Source: Leptolinea sp964397625 (GTDB lineage Bacteria > Chloroflexota > Anaerolineae > Anaerolineales > Anaerolineaceae). Taken from it: DNA of 64,000 bases. The first letter of the stretch is position 1. Every line of letters starts with the position of its first letter. The stretch lies in NCBI GenBank assembly GCA_964397625.1, contig CAYNJT010000001.1, positions 69,704 through 133,703 of the forward strand, read 5' to 3'. Both the position numbers and the translations under genes were made by a program. The notes beneath the pieces are model-generated. The model was not told the DNA's origin and did no database searches. It worked only from the letters and a program-made list of their open reading frames with translations. Below are positions 16,910 through 25,735 of the stretch, piece after piece.

Positions 16910-19249
16910 ATGACCCAACCCCAGGAAATCCAGGACGAATCAAACTATTCAGAATCGAACCTTCCGCCGGAGGTTCGTCAAAAATTGCATGACATGCAGG
17001 AACGGATCAATCAGTTGGAAAATGAACTGAAGCAAGCGCGCGCGAAAAAACCGTGGAGACCGATTCTCACGAAAGATCATGCCTATTTTTTGGCGGTTGT
17101 GCTGCTGGCGGCAATTCCTCCAGCTCTGGTTGTGGCTGAGCGTTGGATGCGGGTTTTACAGAGGAACTTCCTGGATGAATACTGGAGTAGGTATTCATTT
17201 CTATCCCAATTGATGTTACCCCCATATTTTCTCATCATAACTGTCTGCTTTGTTGTGCTGGGAACACTGCTTTATTTCGGACGATCCAAACCCGTTGTTG
17301 TCGGAGAGGAATACAAAGATTTATCGCAAAATCGACCGGTTGGAAAACGACAGCGTTATGTGGGATTAGCGTATATCCTGGCAGCCGCTGCAGGTTTCTT
17401 GTATATTGTCATTCGCTGTCTGATCGTCAATGAGTACCCCGGTTGGAGCCTGTTGTATGTATGGCTGGCATTCATGATTGGATGTGTCTTGCTGTTTATT
17501 GATAATGAGACTGTGAAGACCTATTGGAAACAGAAGGGCCAACTTCATATTTCATTGCTTCTGGTTCATATGTCACTGGTTGCAGTTTTAATTGGTCATT
17601 ACAGCCACCCACAGGCATTGGTATTTTTTTACACCCTTCTGGTTGTCTCTCTGATTAATCTTTGGCAGTTTCGCCGCGAAATTCCACCTATCTTCTGGAT
17701 CATGTCATTGGCCCTGGTTGTGTATACCATCAACCTGACTGGTTGGTGGACTTCTGCCGTGGGAGATGAGTACAGTTTTCAGGACCCGGCGCTTAACCTG
17801 GCTGAAAGAACCTCTTACACAACTATGGGAAGACTTTTGTTTAGAGGCGATGGTGTTATCGGAACCCATCCATATATCTCTACATTTATCCATGCCCTGT
17901 CTATGAAGTTTTTTGGTCACGAAAACTTTGGGTGGCGTTTTAGCAATCCGTATATTTGCTTCCTGGCTGTTGGTTTGTTTTATTATTTCTGCAAATCATT
18001 CATTTCAGAACGCCTTGCGTTAGTTGCCGCGTTTCTCCTGGCTGTCTCTTCGTACATCATGGCATTTGCCAAAATCGGATATAACAATCTCCAGGCGCTT
18101 TTCGCGTTAACTCTTGTTTTAGCCATTTCCGCATGGGCATTGCGTTCCCGCTTGACATTGGCATTCGCCTGTTTGGGGAGCGCACTGGCTTTCTGTTTTT
18201 ATGTATACCCTGCGGCTTTATACATTGTCCCCCTCCCATTTTTGTTATTCTTTTTTTATTATCCCCCCAAAGGACGTGAAGCTGTAAAACATTGGGGTTT
18301 GACAATTATCACTATGCTGGCATTGACCTTCCCGCTCATGATGCAACCAGCCTACTGGCAGGCTAAAGTTGCTGGTACGTTGTTTAACCAGCCTGAAATC
18401 ATGAATTCTCCAGACTCTTTCTTAATGCATTTTGTTGACAACGCTATCTATGCATTTGTTTCATTTTTGTACATCCCATCCGAATCTCATTTTGTTGCAT
18501 CATCCTATCTTGATCCGATTTCATCAGCTCTATTTTTAATTGGTTTCCTCCTTTTGATCTTCCAATTACGCAGGCAACGCTTCCCAATATTTGTCCTGGT
18601 CTGGTTTGCCTATTTCTTATTTGCTGTGGGTGTTTCCCACGATCGCAAATCCCCCCCCAACACCCGGATGTTCATGATGTTACCCTTATATATGCTTATT
18701 GCATCCTGGGGATTTGAATGGATCAGAGTGAAATTTATCGAACTGATTCCCTCAAGGGTAAGAGTTCGTCAGGTGATAGGATTGCTTCTGGCTGCCACAA
18801 TCTTAACGGTAAACATCTATCAGGCTTACCCTCTGTCACATACTCGGTTCTCATTTCTTCAAAACATTGAAGCTTTATTTATTCGTATTACAGAAAATGT
18901 ACTCAAAGCTGAACCAAATCAGCCGAAAGACTACCTCGTTGTCGTAGACGGTTCCTGGGGTATTGATGGCTTGATAATTATGCAAAAGATATATCCTCAT
19001 TTGGGCTGGGCAAGTATTCACCAATTGACGTTGACTGAACCTGTTATTCCAGAAGAAAGCAAAGATTTTATAAAACAACGCAACACAATTGTATTATTTA
19101 TGCCATGGATGGATGTTGAATGGGTTAGGAAACTGGAACCTCAGTTTATGGAACTGGGAAAAGAGGAATGTATGATCACGACCTATACCGGTGAAAAGCG
19201 TTTCCCCCTTTTTCACGCTCCTGATCTTCAATCTGCCTGCGCACCATAA
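16910..19249 (+). CDS. Polytopic GT39/ArnT-like membrane glycosyltransferase
   Basis: A 779-residue membrane protein. A charged N-terminal region with a short coiled coil (about 18-45, MQERINQLENELKQA) precedes 12 or more helices from about residue 58. The loop VGDEYSFQDPALNLAERTSYTT carries an acidic pair as in the first loop of GT-C enzymes, and the body resembles the dolichyl-phosphate-mannose mannosyltransferase group. A soluble C-terminal part (about 655-779) includes YLVVVDGSWGIDGL. It probably transfers a lipid-linked sugar to a surface acceptor. A weak spacing of CAAAAT before the ATG gives no clear promoter or Shine-Dalgarno sequence. Confidence 0.78.
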   Translation: MTQPQEIQDESNYSESNLPPEVRQKLHDMQERINQLENELKQARAKKPWRPILTKDHAYFLAVVLLAAIPPALVVAERWMRVLQRNFLDEYWSRYSFLSQLMLPPYFLIITVCFVVLGTLLYFGRSKPVVVGEEYKDLSQNRPVGKRQRYVGLAYILAAAAGFLYIVIRCLIVNEYPGWSLLYVWLAFMIGCVLLFIDNETVKTYWKQKGQLHISLLLVHMSLVAVLIGHYSHPQALVFFYTLLVVSLINLWQFRREIPPIFWIMSLALVVYTINLTGWWTSAVGDEYSFQDPALNLAERTSYTTMGRLLFRGDGVIGTHPYISTFIHALSMKFFGHENFGWRFSNPYICFLAVGLFYYFCKSFISERLALVAAFLLAVSSYIMAFAKIGYNNLQALFALTLVLAISAWALRSRLTLAFACLGSALAFCFYVYPAALYIVPLPFLLFFFYYPPKGREAVKHWGLTIITMLALTFPLMMQPAYWQAKVAGTLFNQPEIMNSPDSFLMHFVDNAIYAFVSFLYIPSESHFVASSYLDPISSALFLIGFLLLIFQLRRQRFPIFVLVWFAYFLFAVGVSHDRKSPPNTRMFMMLPLYMLIASWGFEWIRVKFIELIPSRVRVRQVIGLLLAATILTVNIYQAYPLSHTRFSFLQNIEALFIRITENVLKAEPNQPKDYLVVVDGSWGIDGLIIMQKIYPHLGWASIHQLTLTEPVIPEESKDFIKQRNTIVLFMPWMDVEWVRKLEPQFMELGKEECMITTYTGEKRFPLFHAPDLQSACAP

Positions 19250-19344
19250 TGCATCAATTAACCTTGTTTTAAGATTCCACATTTCCGCGACATATATGCG
19301 AAAAATCTGTATACTAAAATAATTCATGCTTCTAGGAGGACTGA

Positions 19345-19596
19345 ATGGGACTTTTATCCTGGATCGTTGTTGGTCTTATTGCCGGATGGTTGGCCGGAAA
19401 AGTGATGCGCGGCAGAGGTTTCGGCCTGGTTGGCGATATCATCATCGGCGTGGTCGGCGCACTGGTAGGCGGTTGGCTGGCTGATTCGGTTCTTGGTCTG
19501 GGAGTTGGTGTAACCGGATTTAATTTGACCACCATCCTGGTGGCTTTTGCGGGCGCCGTTATTGTTTTGTTTGTGTTTCGCTTGCTGAGAAAATAG
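19345..19596 (+). CDS. GlsB/YeaQ/YmgE family small membrane protein
   Basis: An 83-residue protein with three hydrophobic helices and the Gly-rich pattern of the transglycosylase-associated (GlsB/YeaQ/YmgE) family: GLIAGWLAGKVMRGRGFGL, then IIIGVVGALVGGWLAD. Members are associated with general stress; their biochemical role is unknown. A good Shine-Dalgarno sequence (TAGGAGGA at 19334-19341) precedes the ATG. Confidence 0.9.
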   Translation: MGLLSWIVVGLIAGWLAGKVMRGRGFGLVGDIIIGVVGALVGGWLADSVLGLGVGVTGFNLTTILVAFAGAVIVLFVFRLLRK

Positions 19597-19654
19597 CCGT
19601 GCCTTTCAGGTTGGTCTGTCTCATAGGCACAGATTCTGATTGAATTAATGGCCT

Positions 19655-19663
19655 TGCTATAAT
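19655..19663 (+). promoter_or_regulatory. Extended -10 promoter of polX (leaderless type)
   Basis: TGCTATAAT is a perfect extended -10 element, six bases before the polX ATG at 19670. This is the same architecture as at 7363-7371. Confidence 0.65.
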
Positions 19664-19669
19664 CGACGC

Positions 19670-21409
19670 ATGAACAACGAACAATTTGCTCAAATGTTTG
19701 ACCGCATCGCCGATCTAATGGAGATCAAGGGCGAGGTGATCTATAAAACGCTGGCGTACCGCAAGGCCGCCGAGAAAATACGTGGGCTGCCGGGGAGCCT
19801 GAATGCCATCCACCAACAGGGCAAGCTGATGGAAATCCCCGGTGTGGGGAAAGCCATCGCCGAGAAAATTGAGGAAACGATAACCACCGGCAAGCTGGGA
19901 TTCCTCGAACGGCTTGAAGCCGAAGTCCCTGTTGGGCTGCTCGATGTATTGCAGGTGCCGGATGTTGGTCCGCGAAAAGCGGCGCTTTTTTGGAAGCAAG
20001 CCGGTGTAACCTCATTGGCAGAACTGGAAGAGGCGGTTAAAGCCGGCCGCATCCGCCAGCTTCCCGGCATGGGTGAAAAATCAGAAGCCCGCATTCTGGC
20101 AGGCATTGAAGCTTTAAAACGGCGCGGCCACCGCCTTAATCTGGACATCGCCCAGGAAATTGCCGGCCGCTGGTTGAAATGGGTGAGGGCGCAACCGGGA
20201 GTGGAACGGGCGGAAGCGGCGGGAAGCCTGCGCCGGTGGAAGACCACTATTGGAGATATAGATATTGTTGTCGCGATAAAGGAACCAGCCGGTTTAATGG
20301 CGGCTCTGGCCGCGCATGCAGATATCCAACGGGTGTTGGGTACCGGCGAGAACAAGACCAGCCTGGAACTACCTGGTGGAATCAACATGCAGGTTTGGAC
20401 GCAGCCGCCGGAACGCTTTGGCACGCTGCTTCAATTTGTTTCCGGGTCAAAAGACCACAATGTCGCCTTGCGTGCTCTCGCTCAGAAACAGGGCCTGTCT
20501 CTGAGTGAGCGCTGTATCAGCACGGATGACGGCAGGGAATTGCTTTTCGCGGATGAAGAGGGTGTCTACAGGACGTTGGGTTTGGATTGGATCCCGCCCG
20601 AATTGAGGGAAGACCGCGGCGAGATCAAAGCAGCCGCCGAACACGCGCTGCCGGATTTGCTGCAAGCGGGCCAGATAAAAGCCGAGATGCACACTCATTC
20701 CAACTGGAGCGACGGGATCAATACCATTGAAGAAATGGCGCGTGAGTCCATGTCACGCGGTTTGAAGGTTTACACGGTGTGTGATCATTCCGGCGGTTTG
20801 GGCATTGCCGGAGGCTTGAGCCCGGAACGATTGCGTGAGCGTAAAAATGAGATTGAACAAGTCCAGAAAAAGTTGGGCGGCGCCATTACCATTCTGGGCG
20901 GTAGTGAAGTGGAAATCCGCGCGGACGGCACGCTGGATTATGACGATGAAACCCTGGCATGGCTTGATGTGGTGGTGGCTTCATTGCATACCTCACTTCG
21001 CCAGCCAAAAGAAGTGGTCACCGGCCGGTTGGTAAACGCCATTCGCCATCCGCATGTGGATATCATCGGGCATGCCAGCGGGCGATTGCTGCCAAATCGC
21101 GAAGGCGCCGATCTGGATTGGGATGTTGTTCTGGAAGAAGCCCGTAAATCTGGTGTGGCATTCGAGATCAATGCCAGTCCGTCGCGCCTGGACCTGGATG
21201 AGGTGCATGTGCGGCAGGCCGTTGAAATGGGTATTCCCATCTTCATCAACACAGACGCGCACGCGGTCAACCAATTGGAGATGATGATTTTTGGTGTGTC
21301 TGTCGCCCGCAGGGCAGGAATACCCCCGGGTGCCGTGTTATCCACCTGGGAACCAGACCGGCTGCTGAATTGGCTCAAGACGCCGAAAGCCGATCGCTGT
21401 CTTGAGTGA
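19670..21409 (+). CDS. polX: Family X DNA polymerase with PHP domain (PolX)
   Basis: A 579-residue bacterial PolX. The N-terminal HhH/lyase-like domain (MFDRIADLMEIKGE, then IPGVGKAIAEKIEE) leads to the polymerase core with the metal-binding GDIDIVVAI motif (about 198-206) and a preceding AAGSLRRWKTTIG. The C-terminal PHP domain (about 340-575) has MHTHSNWSDG, DHSGGL, GSEVEIR, ASLHTS, IIGHASGR and NTDAHA, giving a metal-dependent 3'-5' exonuclease. It acts in gap-filling base-excision repair. birA follows after nine bases. The start is the ATG with no Shine-Dalgarno sequence but an ideally placed -10 element. Confidence 0.95.
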   Translation: MNNEQFAQMFDRIADLMEIKGEVIYKTLAYRKAAEKIRGLPGSLNAIHQQGKLMEIPGVGKAIAEKIEETITTGKLGFLERLEAEVPVGLLDVLQVPDVGPRKAALFWKQAGVTSLAELEEAVKAGRIRQLPGMGEKSEARILAGIEALKRRGHRLNLDIAQEIAGRWLKWVRAQPGVERAEAAGSLRRWKTTIGDIDIVVAIKEPAGLMAALAAHADIQRVLGTGENKTSLELPGGINMQVWTQPPERFGTLLQFVSGSKDHNVALRALAQKQGLSLSERCISTDDGRELLFADEEGVYRTLGLDWIPPELREDRGEIKAAAEHALPDLLQAGQIKAEMHTHSNWSDGINTIEEMARESMSRGLKVYTVCDHSGGLGIAGGLSPERLRERKNEIEQVQKKLGGAITILGGSEVEIRADGTLDYDDETLAWLDVVVASLHTSLRQPKEVVTGRLVNAIRHPHVDIIGHASGRLLPNREGADLDWDVVLEEARKSGVAFEINASPSRLDLDEVHVRQAVEMGIPIFINTDAHAVNQLEMMIFGVSVARRAGIPPGAVLSTWEPDRLLNWLKTPKADRCLE

Positions 21410-21418
21410 CGATCACCT

Positions 21419-22195
21419 GTGCCGAATACCACACTGAACACTGAAATTCTGCATAGACGGTTATCAGATCTCCCGATAGCTGCGATTAGATACTATGACG
21501 TAACCGGTTCAACCAATGATGACGCCCTGACCTGGCTAGAACATGGCGCGCCGGATGGCAGCCTGGTTCTCGCGGAGGAACAAACTGCCGGCCGCGGCCG
21601 GATGCGGCGAACATGGGTCACCCGAAAGAACACATCGCTGGCTTTCACCTTGATTTTTCGGCCGGAAAAATCAAATCTGATTCCTTTCCATTCCCCGTTG
21701 GGCGCGTTGGGTGTTGCACGTGCGCTGGAAGATCTGGCGGATGCGCGACCGCAGATCAAATGGCCGAATGACGTCCTCCTTGATGGGAAAAAAGTTTGCG
21801 GCATACTTACAGAAGCCTGCTGGCAGGGAGACCGCCTGGCGGGCGTAGTGGTGGGCATTGGCATAAATGTTGCATCAACAGCCTTGGGTGAGGAAGACCG
21901 ATTCATCTTCCCGGCTGGCACCCTTGAAAAATGCCTGGGCAGACCGATTGACCGCCTGGATCTCCTCACCGAAGTACTCCGGATGATCTTCGACTGGCGG
22001 CCGCGGTTGGGTTCAAATGAATTTTTGGATGCGTGGAACCAACGCCTGGCATTTCGAGGGGAACAGGTAAGGATCAACCGCCCCGGGCAGAAAACTCTGA
22101 TTGGTGCGATACTATACATTGATCAGGATGGTTGCCTGAGGGTAAGGCAGGAAAACGGCGAAGAAAATTCCATATCAGCAGGCGACGTAGGTTAA
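21419..22195 (+). CDS. birA: Biotin-[acetyl-CoA-carboxylase] ligase
   Basis: A 258-residue class I biotin protein ligase, without the N-terminal HTH of bifunctional BirA. Motifs: VTGSTNDDAL (about 28-37), the biotinyl-AMP loop AGRGRMRRTW (canonical GRGRxGRxW with Arg in place of the second Gly), IKWPNDVLLDGKKVCGILTE and GVVVGIGINV, and a C-terminal SH3-like part. It attaches biotin to carboxyl-carrier proteins. It starts with GTG and is translationally close to polX (nine-base gap). Confidence 0.94.
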   Translation: MPNTTLNTEILHRRLSDLPIAAIRYYDVTGSTNDDALTWLEHGAPDGSLVLAEEQTAGRGRMRRTWVTRKNTSLAFTLIFRPEKSNLIPFHSPLGALGVARALEDLADARPQIKWPNDVLLDGKKVCGILTEACWQGDRLAGVVVGIGINVASTALGEEDRFIFPAGTLEKCLGRPIDRLDLLTEVLRMIFDWRPRLGSNEFLDAWNQRLAFRGEQVRINRPGQKTLIGAILYIDQDGCLRVRQENGEENSISAGDVG

Positions 22196-22239
22196 GGTAT
22201 TATTATATAAAACCGGAAGGATAAACCGGGAGGCTGGAT

Positions 22240-22455
22240 ATGCTGGACGATTTTCGGAACACTTCAGAACAACCCACACAGGAAGCAACAGGCCGTTTCG
22301 ATGACATGCCTGAGTACAAGCCTGCCACGCCCCGTTTCCTGGGTATGACCCCGTTTCAGCGTTTTATTATAGTTTTCCTTCTGTTCATGCTGGTTTGCGT
22401 GCTTGGTTCGTTCTGCCTGCTCGTGACAGAAAAGATCATTCCCCCATTCTTCTAA
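22240..22455 (+). CDS. Small single-span membrane protein, unknown
   Basis: A 71-residue protein with an acidic, polar N-terminal half (about 1-40) and one membrane helix (about 44-64, FIIVFLLFMLVCVLGSFCLL), followed by a short basic tail. GGGAGG at 22228-22233 provides a good Shine-Dalgarno sequence. I do not recognise the family. It sits between birA and the convergent gyrA terminator. Confidence 0.6.
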   Translation: MLDDFRNTSEQPTQEATGRFDDMPEYKPATPRFLGMTPFQRFIIVFLLFMLVCVLGSFCLLVTEKIIPPFF

Positions 22456-22471
22456 ACTGGAATTTTGAAAA

Positions 22472-22499
22472 AAAGAGCCGGGTAAAATGCCGGCTCTTT
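22472..22499 (-). terminator. Rho-independent terminator of gyrA (possibly bidirectional)
   Basis: A 10-bp stem (AAAGAGCCGG at 22472-22481 with CCGGCTCTTT at 22490-22499). Read on the minus strand it is followed by a T run (the A run at 22468-22474), a proper terminator for gyrA. On the plus strand the T run is short, so termination of the small membrane-protein gene is less sure. Confidence 0.85.
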
Positions 22500-22516
22500 C
22501 GATTTAATTGGCACAA

Positions 22517-25030
22517 TTACTTTGCCTTGGAGGGAGGCTGGTTAACCGCCAGATCTTCCTGGGTGATTCGCGCGAGAGATACGGCCAGTTGTCCTTTGGT
22601 CAGGTTGATGATACGCACCCCGCGGCTGGCACGGCCCAGTGACCCAATATCCTTAACTTTCAGGCGGAGCATGACGCCTCCGCTTGTCATGATAGTTACT
22701 TCGTCCGTCTCCTGTACCACACGGGCAGAAACGATCGGTCCGGTCTTTCCAAGAGCTTTTTCATCGATGGTTAAGACACCACCGGTGGCGCGGCCTTTGG
22801 TCGGGTAACTTTTGATGGGTGTGCGTTTGCCATACCCCAGTTCTGTCAGCGTGAGCAGGAAGCCATTGGGTTCAACCACTTCCATGGAAGTAACCCGGTC
22901 GCCTTCGGCCAGGCTGATACCCGCCACACCGGAAGCCGGGCGTCCCATGGCGCGGATGACGGACTCTTTGATACGTAGGGCTTTTCCCATCCTGGTCACC
23001 ATGATGATCTCATCGTTTCCACTGGTAAGGCGAACCCAGCCCAACTGGTCACCCTTGTCGAGCCCCATGGCGATCAGGCCGGAGGGGCGCACAGACGCGA
23101 ATTCAGACAGAACCACACGCTTGATCTTGCCGTTGACAGTGGCCATGGTGAAATATTCGGCTTTGTCAAAATCCGGTACGGCGACAGCCGTGGTGATTTT
23201 TTCATCTGTACTGATGGAGAGGATATTCTGGATGGGAATACCTTTATCAGTACGGTTGGCATCCGGGAATTGATAGGCTTTTTCTGAATAAACCTTGCCC
23301 TGATCGGAGAAGAAGAGGATGGTATTGATGCTGCGCGCCGGGATGAGCATGGCAATCTCATCTTCATCCTTCATACCCTGGCCTGAAACACCGCGGCCGC
23401 CGCGCGCCTGGGTTTTGTACTGGCTGGTCTGCGTGCGTTTGACATATCCGCGCTGTGTGATGCTGATCAGAACGGGCACGTCTGCCTGAAGGTCTTCCTC
23501 GTCCAGCTTTTCAGACGCATCATGGGCAATGCGTGTGCGGCGTTCGTCGCCATATTTGTCGCCGATCTGTTTCAGGTCGTCTTCAATGACTTTCAATATC
23601 TTGCGCGGATTGGCCAGCAGGTCTTCCAGGTAGGCTATAAGGGCTTTAACCTCTTTCGCCTCTTTTTCGATCTTTTCACGTTCCAAGGCGGCCAGGCGGC
23701 GCAATTGCATATCCAGAATAGCCTGAGCCTGGATCTCGGTAAGTTTGAATTTCGTCATGAGGCGCGTCTTGGCCACGTCGGCATCCGGCGATTTTCGGAT
23801 GGTGGCGATGACTTCATCCAGGTTGGCCAGCGCGATGAGCAGTCCTTCGAGGATGTGCATGCGCGCGCGGGCTTTATCCAGCTCAAATTGCGACCGGCGG
23901 GTGATGACCGTCTTGCGGTGCTCGATAAAAATCTGTAACGTGCGTTTGAGCGACAGGGTTCGCGGCTCGCCGTCTACCAGGGCCAGCAATTGCACGCCGA
24001 AGGTGGATTGTAGAGGGGTGTATTTGTAGAGCTGGTTTAGTACCTTGCGGGGTTCGGCGCCGCGTTTTAATTCGATGACGATGCTCATACCGCGGCGGTC
24101 GGATTCATCACGCAGGTCGGTGATCGCGTCAACCCGGCCTTCGCGCACCAGTTCAGCGATGCGTTCGATCAACCCCGTTTTGTTCACCATGTAAGGAATT
24201 TCGGTGATCACAATGGCAAAACGGCCGCCGCGGATTTCCTCAATATGCGCCAGCCCGCGAATCACCAATCGTCCGCGACCGGTGGAGTAGGCCTGTCGGA
24301 TGCCTTCCGTGCCGACGATAACGCCGCCAGTCGGGAAATCTGGTCCCGGGAGAAGTTCCATCAACTTATCGGGGTTGATTTTGTCGATGGACTCGTAATG
24401 TTCGATCATAAAGGTGATTGCCTTGACCAGTTCCCGCAAATTGTGCGGCGGGATATTGGTTGCCATGCCGACCGCGATGCCGGAAGACCCGTTCAATAAC
24501 AGGTTGGGCAGGCGGGAAGGTAGAACCGTGGGTTCTTTTAATGTGCCGTCAAAATTGTCAACGAAATCGACAGTGTTCTTTTCAATATCCAGCAGCATTT
24601 CTTCTGCCAGCAGGCCGAGGCGGGCTTCGGTATAACGCATGGCCGCGGGTGAGTCGCCATCAATGGACCCGAAGTTACCCTGGCCGTCGATTAACGGGTA
24701 GCGCATGGAAAAATCCTGGGCCATGCGCGCCATGGAATCATAGACGGCAGAATCACCGTGGGGGTGGTATTTACCCAGCACTTCACCGACAATGCGGGCG
24801 GATTTTTTGTAAGGAGAATTGTGGTGATTGGCCAGCCCGAGCATGCCGTACAGGATACGGCGGTGCACCGGCTTCAAGCCGTCGCGGGCGTCGGGAAGGG
24901 CGCGCGCGACGATCACGCTCATGGCGTAATCCAGATAGGCGGAACGCATTTCATGATCGATATCCACAATCGGATTCGCGTTTACAGGTTCTTCTTCAGG
25001 GATGGGATTTTCTGATTTTTTCGGAGTCAT
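22517..25030 (-). CDS. gyrA: DNA gyrase subunit A
   Basis: An 837-residue type II topoisomerase A subunit. The quinolone-resistance region reads HPHGDSAVYDSMARMAQ with Ser94 and Asp98 at the positions of E. coli Ser83 and Asp87, so it looks wild type. The catalytic Tyr133 is in AAMRYTEARL. The breakage-reunion domain is followed by a C-terminal beta-pinwheel with a GyrA-box-like QARGGRG near residue 543, which supports gyrase rather than topoisomerase IV. On the minus strand TATAAT lies 11 bases before the ATG, so the leader would be only about four bases. gyrB is not in the window. Confidence 0.94.
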   Translation of the reverse strand: MTPKKSENPIPEEEPVNANPIVDIDHEMRSAYLDYAMSVIVARALPDARDGLKPVHRRILYGMLGLANHHNSPYKKSARIVGEVLGKYHPHGDSAVYDSMARMAQDFSMRYPLIDGQGNFGSIDGDSPAAMRYTEARLGLLAEEMLLDIEKNTVDFVDNFDGTLKEPTVLPSRLPNLLLNGSSGIAVGMATNIPPHNLRELVKAITFMIEHYESIDKINPDKLMELLPGPDFPTGGVIVGTEGIRQAYSTGRGRLVIRGLAHIEEIRGGRFAIVITEIPYMVNKTGLIERIAELVREGRVDAITDLRDESDRRGMSIVIELKRGAEPRKVLNQLYKYTPLQSTFGVQLLALVDGEPRTLSLKRTLQIFIEHRKTVITRRSQFELDKARARMHILEGLLIALANLDEVIATIRKSPDADVAKTRLMTKFKLTEIQAQAILDMQLRRLAALEREKIEKEAKEVKALIAYLEDLLANPRKILKVIEDDLKQIGDKYGDERRTRIAHDASEKLDEEDLQADVPVLISITQRGYVKRTQTSQYKTQARGGRGVSGQGMKDEDEIAMLIPARSINTILFFSDQGKVYSEKAYQFPDANRTDKGIPIQNILSISTDEKITTAVAVPDFDKAEYFTMATVNGKIKRVVLSEFASVRPSGLIAMGLDKGDQLGWVRLTSGNDEIIMVTRMGKALRIKESVIRAMGRPASGVAGISLAEGDRVTSMEVVEPNGFLLTLTELGYGKRTPIKSYPTKGRATGGVLTIDEKALGKTGPIVSARVVQETDEVTIMTSGGVMLRLKVKDIGSLGRASRGVRIINLTKGQLAVSLARITQEDLAVNQPPSKAK

Positions 25031-25080
25031 AGTCGTGTTGAATTATACCTCACTGAACCCCCTATGAGTTGCGTATAGTA

Positions 25081-25602
25081 TTAGTTTTTATGCGAGGGGA
25101 TGAATCTATCCAGGGTCTCGGTTTCCTCCAGAAGCGCGCGGAGAGCGGATTGCGGTGGGAACTGGTTCCTGGCTCTACTCATAAGAGTTTCACGGTTAAT
25201 CTTATTCATTTCGAGAAACTTTAATAATTTCGGGTAAAGCGCATTTAAGAATTTTTTCCGGCGGTAATAATCGCGGATGGCCGCCGCGGGCAGCGTGCTG
25301 ATGATCAACACGGCCAGTGTGAGAAGGAGCCACCACACCAGGTGAATTTGATCCAAATGGAAGACCAACCTGACAGCCAGCACCAGAACAGGCAGGCCAA
25401 CCCAGACGAGTAATATCCCCCAGCCTACCCCGGGAGAGATGTATTCCAACTCGGTGTTGAATTGTTCCAGGAATTCGGCGCAAAGTTGTTGCTTGTCTGC
25501 CAGGATACGGGCGTCGCTGCAATACGGGCATAAGGCTTCGTTTTCAAGCGGGGCGCCGCAATTGGGGCAGGTGGTTCTCAGGGTGTTGGTTTCTTCTGGC
25601 AT
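25081..25602 (-). CDS. Zinc-ribbon protein with two membrane segments
   Basis: A 173-residue protein. An N-terminal zinc ribbon (Cys12-x2-Cys15 ... Cys25-x2-Cys28, in CPNCGAPLENEALCPYC) is followed by two hydrophobic helices (about 60-82 and 88-110) and a basic, helical C-terminal cytoplasmic part. The family is not recognised; similar zinc-ribbon membrane proteins are common and mostly uncharacterised. It lies 50 bases upstream of gyrA on the same strand. Confidence 0.72.
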   Translation of the reverse strand: MPEETNTLRTTCPNCGAPLENEALCPYCSDARILADKQQLCAEFLEQFNTELEYISPGVGWGILLVWVGLPVLVLAVRLVFHLDQIHLVWWLLLTLAVLIISTLPAAAIRDYYRRKKFLNALYPKLLKFLEMNKINRETLMSRARNQFPPQSALRALLEETETLDRFIPSHKN

Positions 25603-25642
25603 GGTTTTTCCTTTACTGGTAGGATAATTTTACTGATAATTA

Positions 25643-25670
25643 TTGGCAGCATAACAAACCGGCATACAAT
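25643..25670 (+). promoter_or_regulatory. Promoter of the GT39-like gene at 25736
   Basis: TTGGCA (25643-25648) and TACAAT (25665-25670), with a 16-base spacer, about 65 bases upstream of the proposed start. Confidence 0.5.
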
Positions 25671-25735
25671 TGGGACCGGCACATGCTTACAAATAATGCG
25701 GTTTTTTATCTCCCCGCGTTTCAGGATCACCAGCC